Notes under the pieces: model-generated
Told to the model about the DNA's origin: nothing
The model's input: the letters and a program-made list of their open reading frames with translations, nothing else
Database searches by the model: none
In this document: positions 1 to 6,312 of the stretch, piece by piece
Numbering within the stretch: the first letter of the stretch is position 1
Layout of the letters: every line of letters starts with the position of its first letter
Translations under genes and position numbers: made by a program
DNA from: Cytophagales bacterium
Lineage (GTDB): Bacteria; Bacteroidota; Bacteroidia; Cytophagales; 172606-1
Assembly: GCA_025455595.1 (NCBI GenBank)
Contig: JALOMD010000163.1
Coordinates: 1-6,497 of the forward strand
DNA length: 6,497 bases
Reading direction: 5' to 3'

Positions 1-3000
1 TGACCGTTTCCGGCCGGGTAACCGACTCGGGAGACGGCACGCCTCTGCCTGGCGTGAGCGTGGCCGTGAAAGGCACTACCACCGGCACCACTACCGACGC
101 AGGAGGCCGCTATTCGTTGCAAACGTCTTCCAACGCCACTTTGGTGTTCAGTTTCATCGGTTTTACGAGCCAAGAAGTAGCACTAAACGGACGAACCACC
201 CTGAACATCAACTTGGTCTCTGACACCAAATCATTGACCGAAGTGGTAGTGGTCGGTTACGGTGTACAGGAGAAGAAGGATGTGACTGGCTCCATTGCCC
301 AAATCAAAGGGTCTGAGGTGGCCAGCTTGCCGGTGCAAAGCTTCGAGCAAGGTCTGCAAGGTCGCGCCGCCGGTGTGAACATCACTACGCCCAACGGCGT
401 GTTGGGTAACGCCCCTATTATCCGGGTGCGCGGCGTGAACTCCATTTCGTCCAGCTCGCAGCCGCTGATTGTGGTGGACGGCTTGCCGGTGAACTCCGGC
501 GTGACCGTGACCGGTTTCGTGTCGAACAACATCCTCGGCGACATTAACCCGAACGACATCGAATCGTACGAAGTGTTGAAAGACGCTTCAGCCACGGCTA
601 TCTACGGTTCGCGGGCTGCCAACGGCGTTATTATGATTACCACCAAAAAGGGCAAACAAGGCAAAGCCAGTGTCACCTACGATACATGGTTTGGATTGAC
701 AGAGGCGTTCCGCAAGTTTGATTTGCTCAATGCCCAAGAGTACACCGACATGAAGAATGAGGGATATCGGAACTGGCTGGCTGGTGGTAATGCCGCCGTT
801 AACAACCGTACCAACGAACAGGGTATCGCTCAACTGCTTACTGTAAACGGCCGTCAAGTGGATACCGATTGGTATGATGCGGTGTACCGCCGGGGCGTAC
901 AGCAAAACCATGCCCTTAGCGTAAACGGGGCAACAGACCGTACCAACTATCTTTTCTCGCTGGGATACACCAACCAAGAAGGGATGCTCAAAGCAAATAA
1001 TTTTCGCCGTTACACCGCCCGAATGAACATAAGCCACAAAATATACAACTGGCTTACTTTGGGTGCAAACGTGCAATACACCAACAGCAAAACCCAATCG
1101 CCCAATACAGGTGTGCAAGGTGCTTTCGCCACCAGCGGTTTGGGACGTATTCCGTTGGTGCAACCGCCCAACGTACCGGTCTTCAACGCCGATGGTTCTT
1201 ACAACATTGACCGTGCCAACAACCGCGTAGGCGTAGGCAACAACGCTCCTAACGCCGTGGGCCTGAACTTCCCCAACCCGGCACCAGAACTTGACCTGAG
1301 CCTGTCAACCGCCGAAACCAACCGACTGTTCGGTAACGTGTACTTGGATGCTCAAATCATCAAAGGCTTGAATGCCCGTACAACCCTTGGTTTGGACAAT
1401 GGATACATTGAGGCCATTACTTTCCAGAATGCCCTACACGGTGACGGTTTTCAAAACGGCGGCGTTGCCAACAACATTTTCCTACGCAATCAGTTGCTCA
1501 ACTGGCAGAATACGCTGAACTACTCGAAAACCTTTGGAAAACTCAACCTGTCTGCCTTGGCTGGCTCTGAGTTGCAGAGAACATCGTCCAACTGGTGGGG
1601 AGCCAGCCGCCAAAACGTAGCTGATCCGTTCTTCCGTACCTATCAAGGTACGTTCGCGGTGAACAATGCTCCGGTGGGCAACTTCCAAACTATCAACAAC
1701 TTGCTTTCTTTCTTCGGGCGGGTGAACCTTTCGTTTGCTGACAAGTACCTTGTGTCTGGTAACATTCGTCGCGACGGCCTGTCTTCCCTTGCCAGCGATT
1801 TCAAGTGGGGCAACTTCTGGGGCGTTTCGGCTGGCTGGCGGTTGTCGCAGGAAGAATTCTTCAAAAGTCTCAACCTCTCGTTTGTGGACGAGTTCAAATT
1901 CCGGGGCAGCTTCGGAACCGTAGGTAACAGTTTCCTGCCGAATGACTTCGGTTCATTGGGCTTGTTCGGAGCCGGTTTGTACGGTGATGCCACCACTTGG
2001 GTATTGACGCAGGCACCGAGCAGCACGCTACGTTGGGAGTCAAACCAGAAGATTGATGCCGGTGTTGATGCCTCTTTTTTCAGGAATCGGTTGCAAATTG
2101 AATTCGCCTACTACCAAAACAACCTGTCAGATTTGATTCTGAACAGCCCGCAGCCGCCTTCGATGGGTATTCCGGGCAACTCGATTCTGGCCAACGTGGC
2201 ACGTATGCAAAACCGGGGCATCGAACTCACAGTGAATACAACGAACATTGATCGGAATGGCTTCCAATGGACGACGAGTTTCAACATTTCCACCATGCGT
2301 AACGAAGTGTTGCAACTGGGTCCCGGAAACGCGGACATTAACACGTTCACTGGCGGTTTGGAGCAGACCAACATTACGCGGGTGGGCGAACCCATCGGTA
2401 GCCTTTTTGCCGTGCGGTGGGCAGGTGTAAACCCTGAGAACGGTCGAGTGATGTTCGTCAACCGCGACGGCAGACGGGTGCAGTACAACCACGCTGCTCC
2501 TGCTGCTTCGCGCTGGACTTTTGTGGACACCACGGGCGTAGTAGTCGCTCCATCACCGGCTGGCGACCGAGTAATGGCTGGCAATACGCTGCCCACTTGG
2601 TTTGGCGGCCTTGGCAACACGTTCCGTTACAAAGGCTTCGATTTGAACATTTTCCTGCAATTCTCGGGTGGTAACAGAATCTACAACGGCACCCGTGCCG
2701 GTTTGCTTGACCAACGCATGTGGAACAACCGTACGGAAGTGCTGACACGTTGGACTACGCCTGGCCAAGTCACCGACGTGCCACGCTTGGTGTACAGCGA
2801 CAACGTTTCCAACGGTTCGGCTTTTGCCACTACGCGCAATATTGAGCGGGGCGACTTCCTACGGGTGCGTAACATCACATTGTCCTACAATTTTGCACAA
2901 CTGCCTTTCCTGAAAAACAACGGCATCTCTACTGTACGCGTGTATGCCCAAGTGCAAAACGCTTTCTTGTTCACTCGCTACACCGGGGCTGACCCCGAAG

Positions 3001-3116
3001 TGAGTGCCAACGGACAAGCCAACGGCTTCCAAGCTACCAACTTGGCACCAGGTGTTGACCGCAACGTGGCTCCCCAAGCCCGCACGTATTCAGTGGGATT
3101 AACCGTTACTTTGTAA
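1..3116 (+). CDS. SusC/RagA-family TonB-dependent outer membrane transporter (5' end outside window)
   Basis: Outer-membrane barrel that imports nutrients, usually glycans, as the channel of a SusCD complex powered by TonB-ExbBD. The open frame is already running at base 3, so the true start and signal peptide lie upstream; the GTG at 54 is internal, because the in-frame residues before it (TVSGRVTDS...PLPGVS) are the normal start of the carboxypeptidase-regulatory-like domain. Of 1037 visible residues, about 1-77 are that domain, 78-87 (LTEVVVVGYG) the family's TonB-box-like segment, and about 90-221 the plug, containing IIRVRGVNSI, PLIVVDGLP and ATAIYGSRAANGVIMIT. The rest is barrel, including the family motifs GDFLRVRNITLSY (near 950) and YTGADPEV (993-1000). 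The protein ends in VTL-stop; a terminal Phe is more usual. Length fits the family, missing perhaps 25-40 residues. It is followed after 22 bases by its SusD partner, surely co-transcribed. Family assignment is very secure; the substrate is unknown. Confidence 0.96.
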   Translation, partial: TVSGRVTDSGDGTPLPGVSVAVKGTTTGTTTDAGGRYSLQTSSNATLVFSFIGFTSQEVALNGRTTLNINLVSDTKSLTEVVVVGYGVQEKKDVTGSIAQIKGSEVASLPVQSFEQGLQGRAAGVNITTPNGVLGNAPIIRVRGVNSISSSSQPLIVVDGLPVNSGVTVTGFVSNNILGDINPNDIESYEVLKDASATAIYGSRAANGVIMITTKKGKQGKASVTYDTWFGLTEAFRKFDLLNAQEYTDMKNEGYRNWLAGGNAAVNNRTNEQGIAQLLTVNGRQVDTDWYDAVYRRGVQQNHALSVNGATDRTNYLFSLGYTNQEGMLKANNFRRYTARMNISHKIYNWLTLGANVQYTNSKTQSPNTGVQGAFATSGLGRIPLVQPPNVPVFNADGSYNIDRANNRVGVGNNAPNAVGLNFPNPAPELDLSLSTAETNRLFGNVYLDAQIIKGLNARTTLGLDNGYIEAITFQNALHGDGFQNGGVANNIFLRNQLLNWQNTLNYSKTFGKLNLSALAGSELQRTSSNWWGASRQNVADPFFRTYQGTFAVNNAPVGNFQTINNLLSFFGRVNLSFADKYLVSGNIRRDGLSSLASDFKWGNFWGVSAGWRLSQEEFFKSLNLSFVDEFKFRGSFGTVGNSFLPNDFGSLGLFGAGLYGDATTWVLTQAPSSTLRWESNQKIDAGVDASFFRNRLQIEFAYYQNNLSDLILNSPQPPSMGIPGNSILANVARMQNRGIELTVNTTNIDRNGFQWTTSFNISTMRNEVLQLGPGNADINTFTGGLEQTNITRVGEPIGSLFAVRWAGVNPENGRVMFVNRDGRRVQYNHAAPAASRWTFVDTTGVVVAPSPAGDRVMAGNTLPTWFGGLGNTFRYKGFDLNIFLQFSGGNRIYNGTRAGLLDQRMWNNRTEVLTRWTTPGQVTDVPRLVYSDNVSNGSAFATTRNIERGDFLRVRNITLSYNFAQLPFLKNNGISTVRVYAQVQNAFLFTRYTGADPEVSANGQANGFQATNLAPGVDRNVAPQARTYSVGLTVTL

Positions 3117-3138
3117 GAACTTTAAGTAGATATCTAAC

Positions 3139-4638
3139 ATGAAAAAATATTCGTTTTTCAAAAAACGCTTTCAGTTGGCTTTTGTGTTGCTTCTGTTCAC
3201 CTTCGGCTGCAACACCGAGGAACTGCTGAACCCGGCACCGCCTACTTCGCTCTCCGATTTGGAGGCTTTCGACACACCCGAACGGGTGTTGCAACAAGTG
3301 AACGGCCTGTATGCCACTTTGAAGGGCGGCCAGTTTTTGGGCGGCCGCATGCAAGTGTACCATGACGTTCGCGGCGAGGACTTTCAAAACCGCCTTGGTA
3401 ACGGTGTGACGGCCCTGTTCACGTGGCAGTACAACCAGTTGGCCAGCAACGCCGAGCCGCTCAACGCATGGTCACAAGGTTTCCTTACTATTAACCGGTG
3501 CAACGTGTTGCTACAAGGACTCATCGACAACCCGAACGCAGTGGGTGCCGAGCTGGCCGACGACTATCGTGCGGAAGCCCGGTTTGTACGCGCGGTCACA
3601 TACTACCACTTGGTGAACCTGTACGCCCGCCCGTTTGCTTTCCAGAACGGCAATACACCCGGATTGCCGTTGCGTCTGGTAGCAGAAACCAGTCCCGCCA
3701 ACCGCGACTTGGCTCGCAGTACGGTGGCACAGGTTTACGAGCAAATTTTGTCTGACCTGACTTTTGCCGAGCAAAACCTGCCGCTGAACTACAGCACCCC
3801 GGTGCTTAATGCAACCCGTGCCCACCGTAACACCGCCATTGCTTTCAAGACGCGGGTGCTGTTGGCCATGCAACGGTATGCGGATGTGGTGACCGAAGCC
3901 CGCAAGATCGTGGCACAGACGGCAGCCCCGTTTTCGGCTACTTCCGGCGTGCCTCATGCTTTGGAAGCCAATATTCGGACGGTGTTCACCAGCCCCTATA
4001 CCGGCCCGGAGGCTATTCTTTCCATGCCGTTCAATACCAACGATCTGCCCGGTGTCCAGAACAGTCTGAATCATTACTTTACCCAACCCGGCTCTGGCGA
4101 CAACTTCGGCAATGGTGAGTATTACTTGGATCGTGGTACGCAAGGAATTTTGAACAACGCGGCATTTACTGCCAGCGATGCCCGGCGCACGCAACTGACC
4201 CTGACGGTGGGTGCCGCTCCCAACAACCTTACGTACTTGACCAAGTTTCCGCGTAACCCGGCCATTGACTGGGTACCGCTTACCCGTTATTCGGAAGTGC
4301 TGCTTAACTATGCCGAGGCGTTGGTGCGTACCACTAACACCGTGGATGCAACCGCATTGGCCTTGCTCAATGCGGTGCGTGGCCGTTCAGCCCCCGGTGC
4401 TATATACGCGTCATTCGGCACTGCTGATGAGTTGCTCAATGCCATTTTGCTTGAACGGCGCATCGAATTGATGGGCGAAGGCTTTAGGGGCATTGATATC
4501 ACACGGTTACAATTGCCGCTTCCCGCTAAGACGGGCGTGCTTGGCTCTGTTCCCATTGGTGGTGAACAGTACATCTTTCCGATTCCGCAAGCGGAGTTGG
4601 ACAATAACCGACTGATGGTGCAAAACCGCCCGCTTTAA
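3139..4638 (+). CDS. SusD/RagB-family nutrient-binding outer membrane lipoprotein
   Basis: Surface lipoprotein that caps the SusC barrel and binds the incoming ligand. The 499 residues fit the family. The N-terminus (MKKYSFFKKRF, then a hydrophobic run at 13-22) is a lipoprotein signal peptide with Cys24 as the likely lipidated residue. The lipobox TFGC is non-canonical at -3 and -2. Residues NTEE after the Cys carry acids at +3 and +4, resembling the Bacteroidota export signal for surface lipoproteins. The N-terminal SusD-like part includes AEARFVRAVTYYHLVNLY (145-162), a helical TPR-like segment. The C-terminal SusD/RagB domain shows RYSEVLLNYAEALVR (383-397), LLNAVRGR, ERRIELMGEGFRGIDITRL (from 439) and the terminal signature FPIPQAELDNN...QNRPL (480-499). 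ATG at 3139 is chosen because the signal peptide begins there; no strong Shine-Dalgarno precedes it, as is common in this phylum. It forms an operon with the upstream transporter and is closed by the hairpin at 4657. Ligand unknown. Confidence 0.97.
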   Translation: MKKYSFFKKRFQLAFVLLLFTFGCNTEELLNPAPPTSLSDLEAFDTPERVLQQVNGLYATLKGGQFLGGRMQVYHDVRGEDFQNRLGNGVTALFTWQYNQLASNAEPLNAWSQGFLTINRCNVLLQGLIDNPNAVGAELADDYRAEARFVRAVTYYHLVNLYARPFAFQNGNTPGLPLRLVAETSPANRDLARSTVAQVYEQILSDLTFAEQNLPLNYSTPVLNATRAHRNTAIAFKTRVLLAMQRYADVVTEARKIVAQTAAPFSATSGVPHALEANIRTVFTSPYTGPEAILSMPFNTNDLPGVQNSLNHYFTQPGSGDNFGNGEYYLDRGTQGILNNAAFTASDARRTQLTLTVGAAPNNLTYLTKFPRNPAIDWVPLTRYSEVLLNYAEALVRTTNTVDATALALLNAVRGRSAPGAIYASFGTADELLNAILLERRIELMGEGFRGIDITRLQLPLPAKTGVLGSVPIGGEQYIFPIPQAELDNNRLMVQNRPL

Positions 4639-4656
4639 ATCATTGCATTTGCCTTT

Positions 4657-4702
4657 ACAAACAACAACACCCGACCAACTATGGTCGGGTGTTGTTGTTT
4701 GT
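4657..4702. terminator. Perfect 21-bp inverted repeat, bidirectional intrinsic terminator
   Basis: The arms 4657-4677 and 4682-4702 are exact reverse complements around the 4-base loop ACTA. The core is GC-rich (ACCCGACCA / TGGTCGGGT) and the outer part is AACAAC / GTTGTT, so each strand's transcript ends in a U-rich 3' arm. It begins 18 bases after the SusD stop codon and ends 49 bases before the stop of the convergent propeller gene. It therefore probably terminates the SusCD operon and also serves as a stop for leftward transcription. Confidence 0.88.
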
Positions 4703-4715
4703 AGGGCTATGTTTG

Positions 4716-4742
4716 CGTTTTGAGCAAAAATTGCCCAAAACG
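4716..4742. repeat. Palindromic repeat, copy 1 (3' side of propeller gene)
   Basis: A 27-base imperfect palindrome: CGTTTTGAGCAA pairs with TTGCCCAAAACG around AAA, with one A/C mismatch. Its - strand matches the + strand of the element at 6085-6111 at 24 of 27 positions. It lies 9 bases past the stop of the - strand propeller gene, so in RNA it could act as an extra terminator or 3' stabilising hairpin for that gene. The near copy at the gene's other end suggests a dispersed palindromic element instead. No U-tract follows the stem on the - strand. Confidence 0.6.
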
Positions 4743-4751
4743 TATGACCTG

Positions 4752-5885
4752 TCAAGGTTTGCTCCAATAAACCACCAAATTGTGCGTGTCGCGGCCGGCG
4801 GCGATGATGTCGGGGCGGTTGTCGGCGTTCAGGTCGGCCACGAGCAGGTCTTCGCAGGCCATTCGGTTGTCGTCAATCACGTGTTCCTGCCAGTTGCGTC
4901 CGGTGTTGTCGGCGGGGACGAACAGCCGGATGCCCACCCGGCCGTCGGCGTTCGGGGTGCGCCAGCCCACCACCACTTGCGTGCTGCCCAACCCCAGCAA
5001 ATCGTCGCAGGCCACGGCGTGGCCTTGGTTCATGTTCTCGGTCAACACGTGCCGAAAAGTGGTGTCGGCAGGCTGATAGACCACCAGCTGGTGCCCGTGC
5101 ATCGGCTCGACGGCTGCCGAAAAAACACCGCCGTTTGCAAACGTTCCCCGGCGCACCTCGCCCGTGCCGTAGCCGCGCTGCACCCAGCCGTCGGCCACCC
5201 ACTTCCCTTTCTGGAAACGCACCGTCTTCACTCCCTCGCGGCCACCCAGCCAAAGGCGCGTCTCCGGGCCGTCCTCCACGATTTCAAAATTGTGCGTCAA
5301 ATGCAGCGTCGAATCCACTACCGTGTGTTTCCAAGCCGATGAAGGATTTTTCGGCACGTCGAAAGCCAGGATTTTCACGCCCGCGCCCCGGCCGTTCTGG
5401 TTGCCGCGTCCGTGCAGCGGCACCACGATGAGCTGGAACCGCCGGCCGTCCACCTTGGCCCAGCGCATCCGGTGGATGGTCGGCTCGTGGTAGAGTTGCA
5501 CCGATTCCCAACGGCCGGTAGGGTCGGCGGGACGCTTCAGGAAAAACACCGCTCCCGACTGCTTGTCGTCGGTGGTTTCGGCGGGGTTCCATTGCGCACC
5601 CACGGCCACCTCCACGCGGCCGTCGCCGTCAATGTCGCGGGCGGCGATGCACACGTTGTCGTGCTGGGTCAGGTTTTCGGCCATCACGAAGCGTTTCCAG
5701 TCGCCGTTGCGGTACCAAACGAACTGCTTCTTGTCGGCCAGCAGAATGTCGGGCTTGCGGTCTCCGTCCACATCGCCCACAGCCAAGCCGTAGCCGATAT
5801 TCACGTTTGCATCAATGGTTTGGGCCTCGAACTGCGGCGGAGACAGCAGTTGCAGGGCCAGCAGCGGAAAAAAAATCGATGACAT
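4752..5885 (-). CDS. Secreted FG-GAP/VCBS-repeat seven-bladed beta-propeller protein
   Basis: Exported protein of 377 residues with seven blade-like repeats of about 40-60 residues, starting near residues 30, 76, 137, 195, 237, 286 and 340. Three carry calcium-loop motifs of the FG-GAP/VCBS type: DVDGDRKPD (38-46), DIDGDGRVE (84-92) and DLNADNRPD (351-359). Residues 4-14 (IFFPLLALQLL) look like a short secretion signal, though without the usual basic N-terminus. Histidines recur at comparable blade positions (H75, H138, H158, H195, H198, H263, H265, H289), in contexts such as THNFEIV, EPMHGHQLVVY and NQGHAVACDDLLGLG. From memory these recall the propeller part of aldos-2-ulose dehydratase-like proteins; the C-terminal cupin of the fungal enzyme is absent. 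ATG at 5885 is the only ATG between the upstream in-frame TGA (5907-5909) and the first blade. The gene faces the SusCD operon and is a separate transcription unit. The fold is secure; enzymatic activity is only a possibility. Confidence 0.88.
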   Translation of the reverse strand: MSSIFFPLLALQLLSPPQFEAQTIDANVNIGYGLAVGDVDGDRKPDILLADKKQFVWYRNGDWKRFVMAENLTQHDNVCIAARDIDGDGRVEVAVGAQWNPAETTDDKQSGAVFFLKRPADPTGRWESVQLYHEPTIHRMRWAKVDGRRFQLIVVPLHGRGNQNGRGAGVKILAFDVPKNPSSAWKHTVVDSTLHLTHNFEIVEDGPETRLWLGGREGVKTVRFQKGKWVADGWVQRGYGTGEVRRGTFANGGVFSAAVEPMHGHQLVVYQPADTTFRHVLTENMNQGHAVACDDLLGLGSTQVVVGWRTPNADGRVGIRLFVPADNTGRNWQEHVIDDNRMACEDLLVADLNADNRPDIIAAGRDTHNLVVYWSKP

Positions 5886-5890
5886 AAATG

Positions 5891-5922
5891 AGTCGTTAGT
5901 CGTTAGTCATTAGTCGTTAGTC
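5891..5922. repeat. Heptanucleotide tandem repeat, (AGTCGTT) about 4.6 copies
   Basis: Units at 5891 (AGTCGTT), 5898 (AGTCGTT), 5905 (AGTCATT, one change), 5912 (AGTCGTT) and a partial AGTC at 5919. The array ends 5 bases upstream of the propeller gene's ATG, so it occupies the place where a ribosome-binding site would be. Seven is not a multiple of three, and on the - strand the array carries both the in-frame stop (5907-5909) and a minimal ATG-to-TAA frame of four sense codons starting at 5910. A change in copy number would alter leader length, not the protein. Confidence 0.9.
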
Positions 5923-6048
5923 AAAAAACAACCCCACGCCAGAAAGCAAGGCATTGAGAGATTTTTCTCGTCGCGGGAATGGTGCGCCTCGGTGACGGGC
6001 AAACGCTCAACACATGTCGGTTTGTTTCCACCAAAGTAAGCAAATTCG
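5923..6048. other. Leader and upstream region of the propeller gene, no gene seen
   Basis: No ORF with recognisable protein features is seen on either strand. This stretch should hold the promoter and 5' leader of the leftward propeller gene. The only promoter-like element noticed is the weak TTACTTTG listed separately. No convincing RNA gene, riboswitch or strong hairpin was recognised. Confidence 0.5.
6032..6039 (-). promoter_or_regulatory. Weak candidate -7 element for the propeller gene
   Basis: The - strand reads TTACTTTG followed by GTGG, one mismatch from the Bacteroidota -7 consensus TAnnTTTG. No clear TTTG or TTG -33 element is found at the expected distance of about 19 bases upstream. 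If used, it would give a leader of roughly 140 bases that includes the heptamer array. The assignment is tentative. Confidence 0.25.
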
Positions 6049-6080
6049 TTAATGGGATAACGGGTTAATGCGATAATGGG
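6049..6080. repeat. 16-nt tandem duplication
   Basis: TTAATGGGATAACGGG (6049-6064) is followed directly by TTAATGCGATAATGGG (6065-6080); 14 of 16 positions match. It abuts the palindromic element that begins at 6082. Its function is unknown; it resembles the short intergenic tandem repeats that arise by slippage. Confidence 0.8.
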
Positions 6081-6084
6081 TCAG

Positions 6085-6111
6085 CGTTTTGGGCAAATTT
6101 TGCCTAAAACG
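6085..6111. repeat. Palindromic repeat, copy 2 (5' side of propeller gene)
   Basis: The inner 27 bases run from CGTTTTGGGCAA to GCCTAAAACG. Pairing extends outward to 6082 and 6114 (CAG / CTG), giving a 13-bp stem with one G-T wobble and a 7-base loop AAATTTT. It matches the reverse complement of 4716-4742 at 24 of 27 positions. No gene reads into it from either side at close range, so a simple terminator role is hard to assign here. Confidence 0.65.
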
Positions 6112-6114
6112 CTG

Positions 6115-6217
6115 TGTACACGCAGGTCTGTACGCTATGCGTCTGACCGGAATCCGCCGAACGCCGAGACAACAGGCTCGCAAACCATACAACTCACGAC
6201 ATTTTGGCTCCGAAAAT
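6115..6217. other. Intergenic stretch, no gene seen
   Basis: Two short overlapping + strand frames begin at 6076 and 6089, but they run through the palindrome and the downstream promoter. Their predicted peptides are basic and without recognisable features, so they are not called. No tRNA, CRISPR or recognisable small RNA is seen. Confidence 0.5.
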
Positions 6218-6225
6218 TACCTTTG
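6218..6225 (+). promoter_or_regulatory. Bacteroidota -7 promoter element TACCTTTG
   Basis: TACCTTTG matches TAnnTTTG exactly and is followed by TGG, a common context in this phylum. A TTTG lies at 6203-6206, but only 11 bases upstream, closer than the usual spacing of about 19, so the -33 element is weak or absent. Transcription would begin near 6232 and give a leader of about 80 bases for the gene at 6313. That leader includes a small inverted repeat, CGGATT at 6250-6255 with AATCCG at 6265-6270. Confidence 0.55.
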
Positions 6226-6297
6226 TGGTTACCGGCGCGTAAAAAACAGCGGATTGCGCGACAGAATCCGTAAACTCGCAGCAGGGAATTGAACACT

Positions 6298-6303
6298 GAG
6301 AGG
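6298..6303 (+). promoter_or_regulatory. Possible ribosome-binding site GAGAGG
   Basis: This purine-rich GAGAGG sits 9 bases before the ATG at 6313. It is a plausible if imperfect Shine-Dalgarno sequence and supports that ATG as the start. Confidence 0.4.
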
Positions 6304-6312
6304 CAAGGCTTT

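Noticed and set aside
54..56. GTG as the start of the transporter gene
   Set aside because: The frame is open back to base 3 and the residues before it belong to the conserved N-terminal domain; the real start is outside the window.
588..1163. 191-residue reading frame on the - strand inside the transporter gene
   Set aside because: It lies antisense to a well-supported SusC coding region and its peptide has no recognisable domain, signal or composition of a real protein.
2111..2620. 169-residue - strand frame inside the transporter gene
   Set aside because: It is antisense to conserved barrel sequence, overlaps other spurious frames and has no protein features.
3511..4194. 227-residue - strand frame inside the SusD gene
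   Set aside because: It is a shadow of a SusD gene whose family motifs are unmistakable.
4689..5342. 217-residue + strand frame opposite the propeller gene
   Set aside because: The - strand frame carries three calcium-loop motifs and a full propeller pattern; this peptide is low-complexity V/A/H/G sequence typical of an antisense frame, and it starts inside the terminator hairpin.
5412..5882. 156-residue + strand frame opposite the propeller gene
   Set aside because: It is antisense to the best-conserved calcium-loop region and has no domain features.
5891..5922. CRISPR-like array
   Set aside because: The units are 7 bases with no spacers; this is a simple tandem repeat.
5955..5970. Hairpin around GAGAGATTTTTCTC
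   Set aside because: Only about four or five pairs form, with a mismatch; too weak to call as a terminator.
6076..6292. Two overlapping short + strand frames (65 and 67 codons)
   Set aside because: They cross the palindrome and the TACCTTTG promoter, lack a clear ribosome-binding site, and encode basic peptides without recognisable features.
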